64,000 nucleotides of DNA from Cerrena zonata (GCA_038087015.1 JASBNA010000086.1:62001-126000); one strand, 5' to 3'; counted from the first letter of the stretch, positions 1 through 10,359 are shown. Notes: generated by a model not told the origin, from the letters alone. Translations and numbers: made by a program.

Positions 1-1
1 T

Positions 2-1192
2 GAATCATCATATTATGTTCGAGTTTGTGAAAAATCCTTACCATTTATTTTCAATGTTATTAATAATTCTCTTCAAAAAACATCTTTAGATTATGTCCCA
101 GAATTAGATTTGTCATTGGACTTACTCAGCGTAATAATTGGATCAGCACCAGGCGAAGAATTTCCAAATGAAGTCTTTTTATATACATTCCCTATTTTGA
201 AGAATTTGATTTTATCAACTACTGATGATCAAATCTTACAAAATAGTGGGGAGGTTTTTAATAATCTATTACAAAAAGCCCTGAGACATTTTATTGATTA
301 CAATGATTCAGAAACTGGGAAACTGGGAATAGATTTATTATTAATGATTACTTCTAAATTTTTATCACCAGAATTAAGTGACAGTGCCGCTTTAAATAGT
401 GGATCGATTGTTTTATCAATTCTTGAAAAATTTCAATCATATTTGAGTGAAAATTTCCAGTCTCAATTATTAGAAGCTACTGTGAAAAGATTAATCATAG
501 CCAAAGAAGTGATAACTATTGAAAATCTTATTTTGGTATTTTGTAAAATTGTCTTAAACAGTTCATCACCACAAGATTTAGTTAATTTCTTATTCAATAA
601 TGTTGTTTTAACTAAAGATCATATCACTCAAAACGGATTAGAATTAATTTTACCAATCTGGTTCAATTCTTTCGAAATTACCAGAGGTTATGAATTAATT
701 AAAGCCAATACTTTGGCTCTCGGTAAGCTATTTAGCTTAGGTGATGAACGGATAGAGTCGATGATTGTTAATGGTGATATAATTCCATACCAAGGAGACG
801 TGATCAGAACCAGGTCAATGGCTCGTTCGATGCCAGATGAATATACCAAGATTCCTGCTGCATTAAAGATATTAAAATTATTTGTTAGCGAATTAAATTT
901 CCAATGTCAGCAACCAGATGCTGATGACTACTTGCCATTGGATGGTAATGAAGGAGACGACGACGAAGGCTGGGAAGATATGGACGACATCGGGGTTCCA
1001 AACTACGAAAAATTGAAGTCATACGTTGACGAAGAAGAAGAAGAAGGATTAAATGCCGATGAGGATTTAAAGAATATTTTAATTCTGTTTTTCAAAGAAT
1101 GTTTATCGAAGAACTTGGGTCATTTCCAAACATTTTACGAGATGTTGGACGATGACGAAAAGAAAATTATCACTGAAAATGTTGTTTTTTAA
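2..1192 (+). CDS. KAP114: Importin beta (Kap114/importin-9 type), 3' part only
   Basis: This is the C-terminal part of a karyopherin that carries cargo through nuclear pores; yeast Kap114 imports TATA-binding protein and histones. The frame is open from base 2, so the gene begins outside the window and 396 codons remain of a family of about 1000 residues. The fragment is leucine-rich, HEAT-repeat-like helical sequence. Near the end is an acidic segment (GDDDEGWEDMDDIG, then EEEEEG) of the kind that forms the acidic loop in the Kap114/importin-9 group. The end, FFKECLSKNLGHFQTFYEML, resembles the Kap114 C-terminus as I recall it. A CTG codon at 1085 lies just before FFKE and is probably read as Ser. 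No frameshift is seen. The family is clear; the exact member is inferred from the acidic loop and tail. Confidence 0.85.
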   Translation, partial: ESSYYVRVCEKSLPFIFNVINNSLQKTSLDYVPELDLSLDLLSVIIGSAPGEEFPNEVFLYTFPILKNLILSTTDDQILQNSGEVFNNLLQKALRHFIDYNDSETGKLGIDLLLMITSKFLSPELSDSAALNSGSIVLSILEKFQSYLSENFQSQLLEATVKRLIIAKEVITIENLILVFCKIVLNSSSPQDLVNFLFNNVVLTKDHITQNGLELILPIWFNSFEITRGYELIKANTLALGKLFSLGDERIESMIVNGDIIPYQGDVIRTRSMARSMPDEYTKIPAALKILKLFVSELNFQCQQPDADDYLPLDGNEGDDDEGWEDMDDIGVPNYEKLKSYVDEEEEEGLNADEDLKNILILFFKECLSKNLGHFQTFYEMLDDDEKKIITENVVF

Positions 1193-1225
1193 TAGATAGT
1201 AATAAAATACACTAGTTAGAGTATT

Positions 1226-1279
1226 AGAGTCTTTGCAGTAGAGTCTTTGCAGTAGTCTTTGCAATAGAGTCTTTGCAGT
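1226..1279. repeat. Four-copy 14-bp tandem repeat
   Basis: AGAGTCTTTGCAGT occurs at 1226-1239, 1240-1253 and 1266-1279, with a 12-base variant (AGTCTTTGCAAT) at 1254-1265. The array lies in the short gap between the importin stop and the SUA5 start and is followed by a long A tract at about 1334-1353. No function is evident. Confidence 0.85.
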
Positions 1280-1379
1280 ATTTATCGTATATAATTGCGG
1301 CAAGATGAGCATCAAAAAAAAGTGAAGAAGTGAAAAAAAAAAAAAAAAAAAAATTATAACAAGATAAAGAGTCATATTT

Positions 1380-2576
1380 ATGTATAGGATATTGTCCAGA
1401 GTCCCAAGATTGACGAACCAGTATAGCAGTATCCGAAAGATGAGTGGGACCAGCTTCAAGACCGAGATTCTTCCAGTCAAGCTCGACTCGATCGTATTCC
1501 CAAAGGAGGCCAGTACTCCAATCATAAATGATGAAATGACCCGAAAGAACTTGGAAATAGCAGCCAAAGAGCTCCAAAGTACCAACAACGTTGTTGGATT
1601 CCCCACAGAGACCGTTTACGGGTTAGGTGGGTCAGCCCTCAAGGACGAGTCGGTCAAATCAATCTATGCAGCCAAAAATAGACCAGCAGATAACCCATTA
1701 ATCATACATGTATCCTCGTTGGACCAATTGAAAAGAAAGTTATTGGGGCCCAATCAAAGGGTTCCGGAAATATATGAAAAGTTAATATCGACATACTGGC
1801 CCGGACCCTTAACCTTACTATTACCAGTTGAAAATGAAGCAATTTCCAAATACGTTACCGCAGGACAATCTACTTTTGCAGTCCGAATGCCAAGTCACCC
1901 AGTTGCGAGAGCCCTTATTGCAATCAGCGACATCCCACTAGCAGCACCCTCTGCCAATGCATCAACCAGACCCAGCCCAACTTTGGCCAGTCACGTCTAC
2001 CATGATTTACAAGGGAAAATCCCCTACATTCTAGATGGAGGCAGCTGTGACGTCGGGGTGGAAAGCACCGTAGTCGACGGCTTGGTGTCGCCGCCAATGT
2101 TACTAAGACCAGGAGGAGTCAGCTTGGAAGAAATCCAAACTTGTGATCCACAGAATTGGGGCCGGGTTAAAGTCGGGAAAAAAACCGCTGGTGACTCTGA
2201 ACAAGTGAAAACCCCAGGAATGAAATACAAACACTATAGTCCCAGTGCCAACGTCGTGCTATTCAACGGTTGCGGCAACGGCCTCGACGCAATCAAACAC
2301 TACCTACAAGAACACCAACCTTCGGGTCCCATTGCATTACTAAGACTGAAGTACTTTGCAGACCCTTCGCAAGACCCGGACCTCGCCCAAATCACTGTCA
2401 CCAAAAACCTAGGAACTAAGGGGGCAGACATCTCAAGAAACCTCTTTGCAATGTTACGAGAAGTCGACGAACTAGGAGTGTCTCTCATTCTAGTCGAGGG
2501 CATCGAGGAAACCCAAGAAGGGTTGGCCGTCATGAACAGGCTCTCCAAGGCTGCTTTTGTCACCATCTCCAACTAG
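1380..2576 (+). CDS. SUA5: Threonylcarbamoyl-AMP synthase Sua5
   Basis: This enzyme makes threonylcarbamoyl-AMP from threonine, bicarbonate and ATP, the first step of t6A modification at tRNA position 37. The 398-residue protein has the YrdC/Sua5 fold: PTETVYGLGG at about residue 75, AKNRPADNP at about 98 (the KxR motif) and a SAN motif near 192. The linker KTPGMKYKHYSP precedes the C-terminal Sua5 domain, so this is the two-domain form (S. cerevisiae Sua5 is 426 residues). Two starts are plausible: ATG at 1380 gives a basic leader with serines suited to mitochondrial import, and ATG at 1440 (MSGTSF) gives a cytosolic form. Dual targeting from alternative starts is an inference. No frame problem is seen. 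Confidence 0.96.
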   Translation: MYRILSRVPRLTNQYSSIRKMSGTSFKTEILPVKLDSIVFPKEASTPIINDEMTRKNLEIAAKELQSTNNVVGFPTETVYGLGGSALKDESVKSIYAAKNRPADNPLIIHVSSLDQLKRKLLGPNQRVPEIYEKLISTYWPGPLTLLLPVENEAISKYVTAGQSTFAVRMPSHPVARALIAISDIPLAAPSANASTRPSPTLASHVYHDLQGKIPYILDGGSCDVGVESTVVDGLVSPPMLLRPGGVSLEEIQTCDPQNWGRVKVGKKTAGDSEQVKTPGMKYKHYSPSANVVLFNGCGNGLDAIKHYLQEHQPSGPIALLRLKYFADPSQDPDLAQITVTKNLGTKGADISRNLFAMLREVDELGVSLILVEGIEETQEGLAVMNRLSKAAFVTISN

Positions 2577-3444
2577 TCCTTTCGTCCTTTTGTCACCATC
2601 TCCAACCACTTCTTTCATAGCCCATCCCCGTAATGCAAACGATAATTGCAAATGCCAACCTGTAAACACAGCCAACGGCACCAACCTGTAAAACCAAAAC
2701 AACAAAAAAAACCCCGGCTCCGCGCACGACCCGCGAAGATAACACATTTTCTACGATTTTTCTGTAAGATTTTTTTTTTTTTTTGTTTTTGGTGCCGTTC
2801 CTTTACACCAAAAAAAGCTTTCAAGTCCACCGAAAAAAAAGCGCTACCCGCTCATCTCTGAACGATTGATTAGTTTATCAATTCCCACCCTTTCAGCGTA
2901 TCAAGACCAGAGGAACCCATCATTGCCATCCTTGTCGAGAGACTGAGCCCATAGTTTGTCATCTCCATCAAACCACACTACTATCGAAGCTTATTTGGTT
3001 TGTGACTGAGTCTTTTGAAGCAAACACGTCTTTTTATCTTTTTCAGTTGGAGCCGCCGCCGCCCAGTTTATGATTAATAAATCCAGAGTAGATAGTTTCA
3101 TTAATATCTATCTATCTAATTGTTTAATGACCATTACGTTTTGAAGTCTGTTTGTTACGTTGTTACTTTTATTCATTCATTTTTAATTCATTTATTTATT
3201 ACTTTTTTTTTTTTCTTTTTTGGCTCTTTGAAAAATTATCATTACCCTAGTGTGTTGTTGCTAACGATCCATTTTCAATCATTCTTTTTGTTTATCATTT
3301 TCCTGTTTATCATTTTCCTGTTTATCTGTTTATCTTGAGTCTTATCTTTACATCAATTTTTGCTTACGCTGTCAACATTACTTTGCATTGAATCAACGAA
3401 AAAAGAGAACGAAAAAAAAAAAAAAAAAAAAAAAATATCATAGA
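2577..3444. other. Intergenic region, SUA5 to PMR1 (868 bp)
   Basis: A 20-bp word ending the SUA5 coding sequence (2554-2573) is repeated exactly at 2587-2606, 33 bp later. CCAACCTGTAAA occurs twice (2655 and 2679). The remainder is T-rich with a TTTCCTGTTTATC repeat around 3298-3335 and a run of about 24 A just before the PMR1 start. I see no convincing gene. Confidence 0.6.
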
Positions 3445-6337
3445 ATGAGTGAAAATCCTTTTGAATTATCTAAGATTTCTGCTGCTGCAAGTAGCATGGT
3501 TTCAAATACTCTAAACCCCAATGGACCCAATACCAATGCTTCTGGTAACTCTGCCTCTTTACGTTACTCTCAATACTCAATTCTTGAAACCGCTCAAGAT
3601 TTACAAACCGATATAAAGTTGGGATTATCTAATAATCAAGATGTTCTCACTCGAAGATCTCTTCATGGTATAAATGAATTATCGGGCGAAGAAAATGAAA
3701 ATATCATATTGAAGTTTTTCTCTTCTTTTTACCAAGATCCTCTTATTCTTTTACTTATTGCTTCAGCCATTATTAGTTTTTGGATGGGTAATGTCGATGA
3801 TGCCATCTCGATTACTTTAGCAATTACAATTGTGGTGACTGTTGGGTTCGTTCAAGAATACCGTTCTGAACAATCTTTAGCCGCTCTCAATAAATTGGTG
3901 CCTGCTGAAGCTAACTTGACTAGAAATGGTAATACTTCCACTGTTCTTGCTTCTACTTTAGTCCCTGGGGATTTGGTTCATTTTAACCAAGGTGATCGTA
4001 TTCCGGCCGATGTTCGTTTAACTGAAGCTGTTCATTTATCGATTGATGAATCTAATTTAACTGGTGAAAATAGACCAGTTAAAAAATATTCTCATGCTGT
4101 CGGTAGTCAAAAGAAGGTAGTCCATATTCTGGCTCTGGCTCTTCTTCTCTTAGTAATCTGAGTGAATTTAATCCAGAATTACCCATCACTTCAAGAAGTT
4201 CAATTGGTTTCATGGGGACTTTAGTTCGTGATGGTCATGGTTCAGGTATTGTTGTTTCAACCGGTCATAAAACAGAATTTGGGGTGGTCTTTGAAATGAT
4301 GTCAAGTATCGAAAAACCAAAAACTCCTTTGCAACACGCAATGGATAAATTAGGTAAAGAATTATCTACTTTCAGTTTTGTCATAATTGGTGTAATTTGC
4401 TTATTAGGTATAATTCAAGGTAGACCGTGGTTGGAAATGTTTCAAATTTCAGTTTCTTTAGCCGTTGCTGCTATTCCTGAAGGTTTACCAATTATCGTGA
4501 CGGTCACTTTAGCATTGGGTGTTTTAAGAATGGCTAAACATAAAGCAATTGTTAAAAGATTACCTAGTGTTGAAACTTTGGGTAGTGTCAACGTTATTTG
4601 TTCTGATAAAACTGGTACTTTAACTCAAAATCATATGACGGTTACTAAATTATGGTCTTTTGATTTCAAAGGTCTGTTCAATACTCCATTTTTAATCGTT
4701 GATAAATTAAACGATAATTCTTTACACGATCAATTAACTACCAATATGAAACGTATCTTTGAAACTGGTAATACCTGTAATAATTCAAAGTATTCTAATG
4801 ATAATGAAAAATTTGTTGGTAATCCTTCAGATATTGCTTTGGTCGAAGTTTTAAATCATTTTGGTTTAGATGATATTAGAGGTACCAAAGAACGTATTTA
4901 TGAATTACCTTTTTCTTCAATTCGTAAGTTTATGGCTGTTTGCGTTCACTCGGGTGATATTAATAAACCAGAAACTTTTGTTAAAGGTGCTACTGAAAAA
5001 ATTGTTAATATGTGTACCGATTATTATGATGAACATGGTAATGTAAAACCTTTAAATGATGAAATTCGCCGACAAATTCATTCAAATCAAATGGTTTAGC
5101 TGAAGAAGGTTTAAGAGTTTTATGTTTTGCTAGAAATAATCAATTATATAATCATTCAGAAAAACATAGTGATGACGATGTTATTCCTGATCCTTCTAAT
5201 TTGATTTTTTGTGGGTTGATTGGTATGAAAGATCCTCCAAGACCAAATGTTAGTAAATCAATTGCTTTATTAATGAAAGGTGGTGTTCATGTCATTATGA
5301 TTACTGGTGATTCTCCAACTACTGCAATCAATATTGCTAAACAAATTGGTATGCCAGTTTTAAATAATGATTCAATAATGACTGGTGATCAATTAGATAC
5401 TTTAACCGAAGAAAGTTTGAGTGCTGCCATTCATAATGTTTCTGTTTTCGCTAGAACTACTCCAGAACATAAGGTTACCATTGTTAAAGCTTTACAAAGA
5501 AGAGGTGATATCGTTGCTATGACTGGTGATGGTGTCAATGATGCTCCTGCTTTAAAATTGGCTGATATTGGTATTGCTATGGGTAAAAATGGTACTGACG
5601 TTGCCAAAGAAGCTTCTGATATGGTTTTAACTGATGATGATTTTTCAACAATTTTAAATGCTATTGAAGAAGGTAAAGGTATTTTTTTCAATATTCAAAA
5701 TTTTATTACTTTCCAATTATCAACTTCGATTGCTGCCTTATCTTTGATTGCTTTATCTACTTTATTTGGTTTACCAAATCCTTTAAATGCTATGCAAATT
5801 TTATGGATCAATATTCTAATGGATGGACCACCAGCTCAATCTTTAGGAGTTGAACCAGTTGATCATGAAGTTATGAATAAACCTCCTAGAAAAAGAAATG
5901 ATAAAATTTTAACAAATCAATTGATAAAACGTGTTTTACAAAGTGCTTTCATCATTATCTTGGGTACCATTTATATTTTCGTTAAAGAAATGAAAGATAA
6001 TGAAATCACCGCTAGAGATACTACTATGACTTTCACTTGTTTCGTTTTATTCGATATGTTCAATGCTCTTGGTTGTCGTCATTATTCTAAATCTATTTTC
6101 AAAATTGGTTTGAAAAACCAAATGTTCAATTTTGCAGTTATCGGTTCATTAATTGGTCAATTATGTGCAATTTACGTTCCTTTCTTTCAAGATATTTTCC
6201 AAACAGAAGCTCTTTATTTAAGTGATTTGGCTCATTTGATCCTTTTAACAAGTATTGTGTTTATTTGTGATGAAATAAGAAAGTATCTCTTCAGACGCAG
6301 TCAGCAGTTTCTAAGTGTTTTTGACTATGGTGTTTGA
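3445..6337 (+). CDS. PMR1: Golgi Ca2+/Mn2+ P-type ATPase Pmr1, two frameshifts
   Basis: This P2A ATPase pumps Ca2+ and Mn2+ into the Golgi and supports secretion and glycosylation. Seen in order: an N-terminal EF-hand-like leader, the actuator motif ([11 protein letters not shown], where most pumps have TGES), the M4 motif [19 protein letters not shown], the phosphorylation site SDKTGTLT with its Asp at 4605, [17 protein letters not shown], and a C-terminal membrane domain. ATG at 3445 (MSENPFELS) follows a 24-A tract. The frame breaks near 4113 (one base missing after SQKK; the next frame continues [11 protein letters not shown]) and near 5088 (one base missing; the next frame continues [10 protein letters not shown]). 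Restoring both gives about 964 residues, close to the yeast 950. All parts are intact, so I read the breaks as sequence errors. Confidence 0.95.
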
Positions 6338-6827
6338 TTAACCTTTGGTGCATTTTATATTATAAAACAAAAAAAAATTTAGAAATAATCAGGAACGCAT
6401 AAATTCATATATTTAAGAACTAAACCTTTCCAATTTCAAAGTACCTTCATTATAGATATCTTCTTATCTGTGTTCATTAGTATACAGATTACTTATCCGT
6501 GCTTCAAAATTCCATTCATTATTTGAACAAACAATTTCCTTTATTTTTTCTTTTACTTTATGTATATAAATATATGAATTAAAACCTATCATGATAATTA
6601 GTAAGCCCTTTATCAATTATAAATTCATACTTGAAGTCATGACGGAGTTTGACTCAATTCCCGTCTGACTCTGGTTTAACTTCGCAGCTAAAACTTGCCC
6701 GCTATTTTTATTTTGACAATTTCTGTTTTTTGTTTTTTTTTTTCCACCGAGAGAACTGTTTGTATAAAACCTAGCCAATCCCCCCCTTCCTCACAATCCT
6801 TAGAGATGATTCTTATTGATTATTAAG
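6338..6827. other. Intergenic region with promoter of the HPP gene (490 bp)
   Basis: The first half is the AT-rich trailer of PMR1. The second half has a poly-T tract at 6731-6743 and a TATAAA at 6763-6768, about 60 bp before the ATG at 6828, followed by a run of six C. No further gene is seen. Confidence 0.5.
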
Positions 6828-7706
6828 ATGGTGTTCAAGTTTACGATTGACAAACTTACGAACCGGTATGTTTTACCCAACCTTACCGGCAAACTCCCAG
6901 CCCCAATTGCTCGATTTTTAGGAAATCACACGGCAACTCCGAAAGACGATTATTTAATTTGGTTAGAGATATTGGTAGCATCATTCTGCGGAGTAGCATT
7001 ACTCGAAGGATTGGGTATACATCATACTGTATTCACCGACCATAGTGCTCCTATTATAATTGCTAGTTATGGTGCAACAGCTATTCTTTGCTTCAATAGT
7101 ATAACGGCACCATTGGCCCAACCCCGGAATATTCTTATTGGGCATTTCGTATCATCCTTGCTTGGAATTTGCGTTCAGAAACTATTTTCACTTAGTCATG
7201 GAGGTAGGGAGCATTATTGGGCTAGCGGAGCTTTAAGTGTTGGTATATCATCAGTAGCAATGTCTATTTTGAATTGCGTGCATCCGCCAGCTGGTGCTTC
7301 AGCTTTATTACCGAGTATTGACGAAGAGATTCGGAAAATGAGTTGGTGGTACTTACCATTACAAATCATATCTTCTCTTCTAATTATAGTAGTTGCATGT
7401 CTCACAGGAAATGTCATTAGATCCTATCCAACCTATTGGTGGACTCCCAACGATGTTGGCAAACCAAAGGAGGCTGAACCGAAGCCAGTAGAACCAACAC
7501 CAGCTCCTCCATCCAAAGTAGCTTCTGGTAATGAATCTATTGAAAGCAGCATTGTTTATCTGGAGGAAGCCAACTCCATTATTATTTCCCGGGATGAGAT
7601 AATCATCCCTAAAAATTTAAATATTGAAGACATAGACGTTAGTTGGTTACTGGAAATGAAAAGTCGACTCGAGAAAACCGAACCATTACAGTCGGTTGGT
7701 GTTTGA
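6828..7706 (+). CDS. HPP-family integral membrane protein
   Basis: This is a 292-residue member of the HPP family of four-helix membrane proteins, members of which have been linked to nitrite transport in plastids and cyanobacteria; the role in yeast is not known to me. Seen in sequence: four hydrophobic segments (around EILVASFCGVALLEGLG, PIIIASYGATAILCFN, the serine/glycine-rich segment before HPP, and LQIISSLLIIVVACLTG), the spaced motif GATAILCFNS with PLAQPRN, and the naming signature CVHPPAGASALLPS. A soluble, proline- and glutamate-rich tail follows. The first ATG is at 6828 (MVFKFTID); there is none upstream in frame. The family call is firm and the function is open. Confidence 0.88.
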   Translation: MVFKFTIDKLTNRYVLPNLTGKLPAPIARFLGNHTATPKDDYLIWLEILVASFCGVALLEGLGIHHTVFTDHSAPIIIASYGATAILCFNSITAPLAQPRNILIGHFVSSLLGICVQKLFSLSHGGREHYWASGALSVGISSVAMSILNCVHPPAGASALLPSIDEEIRKMSWWYLPLQIISSLLIIVVACLTGNVIRSYPTYWWTPNDVGKPKEAEPKPVEPTPAPPSKVASGNESIESSIVYLEEANSIIISRDEIIIPKNLNIEDIDVSWLLEMKSRLEKTEPLQSVGV

Positions 7707-7767
7707 ATCTACATTTATCATATACATAATACATTAATTCATTCCATACAATTGTAGAAACATCAAG

Positions 7768-8553
7768 CTATTTTCTAATTTCATCTAAAAGAACAACTCC
7801 ACTAGCATCCTTATCCTCTATTTTAGCAAACATCTTTGTAGCGACTTGCTCAGTAGAACATGGGGGTCTAACTAATTGATTTATGAAGTCTATGTTATTT
7901 CCCAACAATGTATTCTTGATGTCATAACCCAAGCCAACGAATTGAGTGAAAATTCTGCGGTTATTCAATGGGGGGTCAGACTCATTATATAAGACACCAG
8001 GCCTCATAAAAATAGACCTCAAGTCTTTTTTACAAGATAATTCAAATTCAGCCTCTCTCTTAGTATTAATGTATCCTTCGGGAATGATTGGAATCTTTTG
8101 ATCTGCCGATATATAGACAAACGTTGGATCTTCCTTTTGTTGCTCCAAATATGCATCAGCCAAAATCACCGCAGAATCACGCTGAATGGCTTCATAGGTA
8201 TTTAAACGATCCTTCTTCATCGGGTTGGGGCCCTTTAAAGAGCTAGCAAGATTTTGTAAATCACTTAAGAAATTAAAATTCGAATTCATAGATTTTTTAT
8301 AGCCCTGATTTTCCAAAATAAGTCCTATAGAGTGAACAACGGCCGATTTCCCCTTCAATTTCTCTTTATATGATTCTGGCTTGAATATATCACCGTGGAC
8401 CCATTCAACTTCATCCACCCATGCTTCATTGATACTTGGAGGTTTCCCCGATCTGGAAAATGAGGTAACCTGATAACCAAGTCCTATACCAACTTCACAG
8501 ATCTTTCGTCCAAGAAACCCGCTGCCTCCAAATATGGCAATTGACTTGGACAT
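7768..8553 (-). CDS. COQ11: Mitochondrial NAD(P)-binding Rossmann protein, Coq11-like
   Basis: The 261-residue protein is an atypical short-chain dehydrogenase/NDUFA9-type protein. The start MSKSIAIFGGSGFLGRKICE has the GxxGxxG dinucleotide-binding loop. HSIGLI and YINTKREAE (an S/Y-xxx-K like element) follow, then FMRPGVLYNE, which is typical of this group. Length and pattern fit S. cerevisiae YLR290C/Coq11 (278 residues), a protein of the coenzyme Q synthome at the inner membrane. An alternative is another NDUFA9-like reductase. It is convergent with the HPP gene, and its promoter lies in 8554-8777. ATG at 8553 is the first in frame. Confidence 0.8.
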   Translation of the reverse strand: MSKSIAIFGGSGFLGRKICEVGIGLGYQVTSFSRSGKPPSINEAWVDEVEWVHGDIFKPESYKEKLKGKSAVVHSIGLILENQGYKKSMNSNFNFLSDLQNLASSLKGPNPMKKDRLNTYEAIQRDSAVILADAYLEQQKEDPTFVYISADQKIPIIPEGYINTKREAEFELSCKKDLRSIFMRPGVLYNESDPPLNNRRIFTQFVGLGYDIKNTLLGNNIDFINQLVRPPCSTEQVATKMFAKIEDKDASGVVLLDEIRK

Positions 8554-8777
8554 TGTTTCTTGTCTTTAAAAGTTAAAAAGTAGAGTAAAGTCGTAGGACC
8601 TTTTATATTTGAAAAATCTGGAGATTTTTTTTTGGACCTTTTTTTTCTCTTGCTAAAAAATTAAAGCAACTTTGCTAAGGTGTACGGACCACCAATAACT
8701 ACAAGCTTTAAGAGTTACTATAATATCATATATTAATCATAAAGGCATTAAATATATAAAGTAGAGAGTAATAATAA

Positions 8778-10055
8778 TTATTGACCGAATTTTTTTCTAA
8801 ACATGACGAATTCCTCATCTTCAACTTCTTCGATTGAAGGATGTTTATGCAAAGGAGAAAGACTTGAGTCCTTTTCAGCAGATTTTAAGACCTTAACATT
8901 TGGCTTTGTTTCAGGAGTAGATGCTTCGGTTTCGGCTTCAGAACTGATGGATTCTTCATCTGATTCGTAGCTGGTTGGTTTTATTGTTTCTTCTTGGTTG
9001 CCGGAATCGACTTTGGTGACTTCAGGTTTTTCATTCTTGGATGGAGTTGAATTCGACTCGACATTTGAATTTGGTTCGGCTTTTGGTATGGCCTGTTCGA
9101 AGAATGGACTGAGCTGTTGGAAAAGAGGATGGGCACCAAATAATTGACTAATGAATTCTTGTTGTTGTCTGATGGCTCTGGCATATTCTTCTTCTCTTGG
9201 AGCTGCTTGTTCTGTTTTCTTTTCGGCTTCTTGTCTAGTTTGTCTAGCTTTTTCAGCCTCTTGTCTGGCCTTTTCTTGAGCTTCTCTTCTAGCTTGTTGT
9301 TCAGCTTCCCTTCTTGCCTTTTCCTCAGCTTCTTGTTTAGCTTTTAATTCAGCTTCTTGTTTAGCTTTTAATTCAGCTTCTTGTTTAGCTTTTAATTCAG
9401 CTTCTTGTCTAGCTTTTAATTCAGCTTCTTTTCTAGCTTTTAATTCGGCTTCCTTTCTAGCTTTGACTTCAGCTTCCCTTCTAACTTTCTCTTCAGCAAC
9501 TCTTTTGGCTTTCTCTTCGGCAGCTCTCTTTATTTCTTGTTCAGCTCTTTCGGCTTCTTGTTGTTTCAATTGTCTTTGAGTGGAGAATGAAGTTCTTGGA
9601 TCGTAACCAAACAAAATAGATCCTAAAGCATCAGTCAAGTCATCAGTACAGTATTTGATTTTCTTTGGAATATTCAAAACCAAAACATTGTCGTTTTCAA
9701 AGTATTCCCAGTCGATTTCACCTACCTCGATATCTTCAAGATTGAATTGGAATGCTTTTCTAAACTCATCTTCTCTGGACTCAATAACCAAATTGATCAA
9801 GTTGTTAAAATTGAAAGAACTACTCTTCAAAACTCTGACTTCGTAGGAATCGAAGTTACCGTATCTTTTAAAAATTTGAATTTGATACTTATCCTCAGTT
9901 TCTAACTTCTTGATTATCTTTGGTCTTGCCTGTGCCAACTGTTGTTGTCTCTGTTGTTCTTGTTGTTGCTGTTGATATCTTTGATACTCATTAAAGAAAT
10001 TAGCGAATGAGTTAAAATCGTATAATGGACCAGCGTTAGTGTTGATTGCGAACAT
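8778..10055 (-). CDS. Divergent small-heat-shock-like protein with long EAELKA coiled coil
   Basis: This 425-residue protein is not assigned to a named gene. A glutamine-rich N-terminal region (NEYQRYQQQQQ) leads to residues 54-133, which look like a divergent alpha-crystallin domain: alternating beta strands (KYQIQIFKRYGNFDSYEVRV, NLINLVIESRE) ending in EYFENDNVLVLNIPKK, the usual strand before the I-x-I region. Residues 164-280 are an uninterrupted charged helix built of an 8-residue unit, KA(R/K)(K/Q)EAEL, followed by an acidic, serine-rich tail. Three perfect heat-shock elements lie 178-304 bp upstream. The crystallin assignment and heat induction are inferences supporting each other; the repeat is seen directly. 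A HSP42-like role as an aggregase is possible. Confidence 0.7.
   Translation of the reverse strand: MFAINTNAGPLYDFNSFANFFNEYQRYQQQQQEQQRQQQLAQARPKIIKKLETEDKYQIQIFKRYGNFDSYEVRVLKSSSFNFNNLINLVIESREDEFRKAFQFNLEDIEVGEIDWEYFENDNVLVLNIPKKIKYCTDDLTDALGSILFGYDPRTSFSTQRQLKQQEAERAEQEIKRAAEEKAKRVAEEKVRREAEVKARKEAELKARKEAELKARQEAELKAKQEAELKAKQEAELKAKQEAEEKARREAEQQARREAQEKARQEAEKARQTRQEAEKKTEQAAPREEEYARAIRQQQEFISQLFGAHPLFQQLSPFFEQAIPKAEPNSNVESNSTPSKNEKPEVTKVDSGNQEETIKPTSYESDEESISSEAETEASTPETKPNVKVLKSAEKDSSLSPLHKHPSIEEVEDEEFVMFRKKFGQ
9216..9566 (-). repeat. Coding 24-bp tandem repeat (KA[RK][KQ]EAEL units)
   Basis: Within the heat-shock-like gene, residues 164-280 are encoded by degenerate 24-bp units. 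The units between about 9323 and 9467 are nearly identical (six copies of AELKA[R/K][K/Q]E), which points to recent unit turnover. The protein product is a long charged alpha helix. Confidence 0.9.
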
Positions 10056-10232
10056 TGTTAATTATAATTTACTTGATTGATATTTAGGATTGATGATGAT
10101 AAATAATCTAACAATTCCCCAACTCAGGTATTCCTTCTCGTCCTTTTATACAATTTACCAACTTGGCGGAACTGACGGTGAAGGCAAAATCCCCAGTATC
10201 GAGAAGATTCTTATTTTTCGCAGCCTTTCTAT

Positions 10233-10245
10233 TTCTAGAATCTTC
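10233..10245. promoter_or_regulatory. Heat-shock element 1
   Basis: TTCTAGAATCTTC matches TTCnnGAAnnTTC exactly, the trimeric site bound by heat-shock factor. It lies 178 bp before the ATG at 10055. Confidence 0.85.
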
Positions 10246-10287
10246 CTACATACTATAGATGTTTTTTTTTTTTGTTTTGTTAGTTTT

Positions 10288-10302
10288 TTCTGGAAGGTTC
10301 CA
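10288..10302. promoter_or_regulatory. Heat-shock element 2
   Basis: TTCTGGAAGGTTCCA carries TTC, GAA and TTC at perfect 5-bp spacing, with a fourth GA beginning after it. Confidence 0.85.
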
Positions 10303-10346
10303 GACTGTATGCAGTACAATGATGATTTTAACAGCCAAACCATTAG

Positions 10347-10359
10347 GAATCTTCTAGAA
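10347..10359. promoter_or_regulatory. Heat-shock element 3
   Basis: GAATCTTCTAGAA is a perfect GAAnnTTCnnGAA trimer in the same promoter, about 290-304 bp upstream of the start. Confidence 0.85.

Noticed and set aside
2490..2861. Several overlapping ORFs after SUA5
   Set aside because: Short, low complexity, conflicting frames and no start context. They reflect the repeat and the poly-T/A tracts.
3120..3338. 72-codon phenylalanine-rich ORF upstream of PMR1
   Set aside because: It is T-rich promoter sequence read as Phe/Leu/Ile.
3445..6337. PMR1 as a pseudogene
   Set aside because: All catalytic motifs and membrane segments are intact, with only two one-base losses. Decay would leave scattered substitutions and stops.
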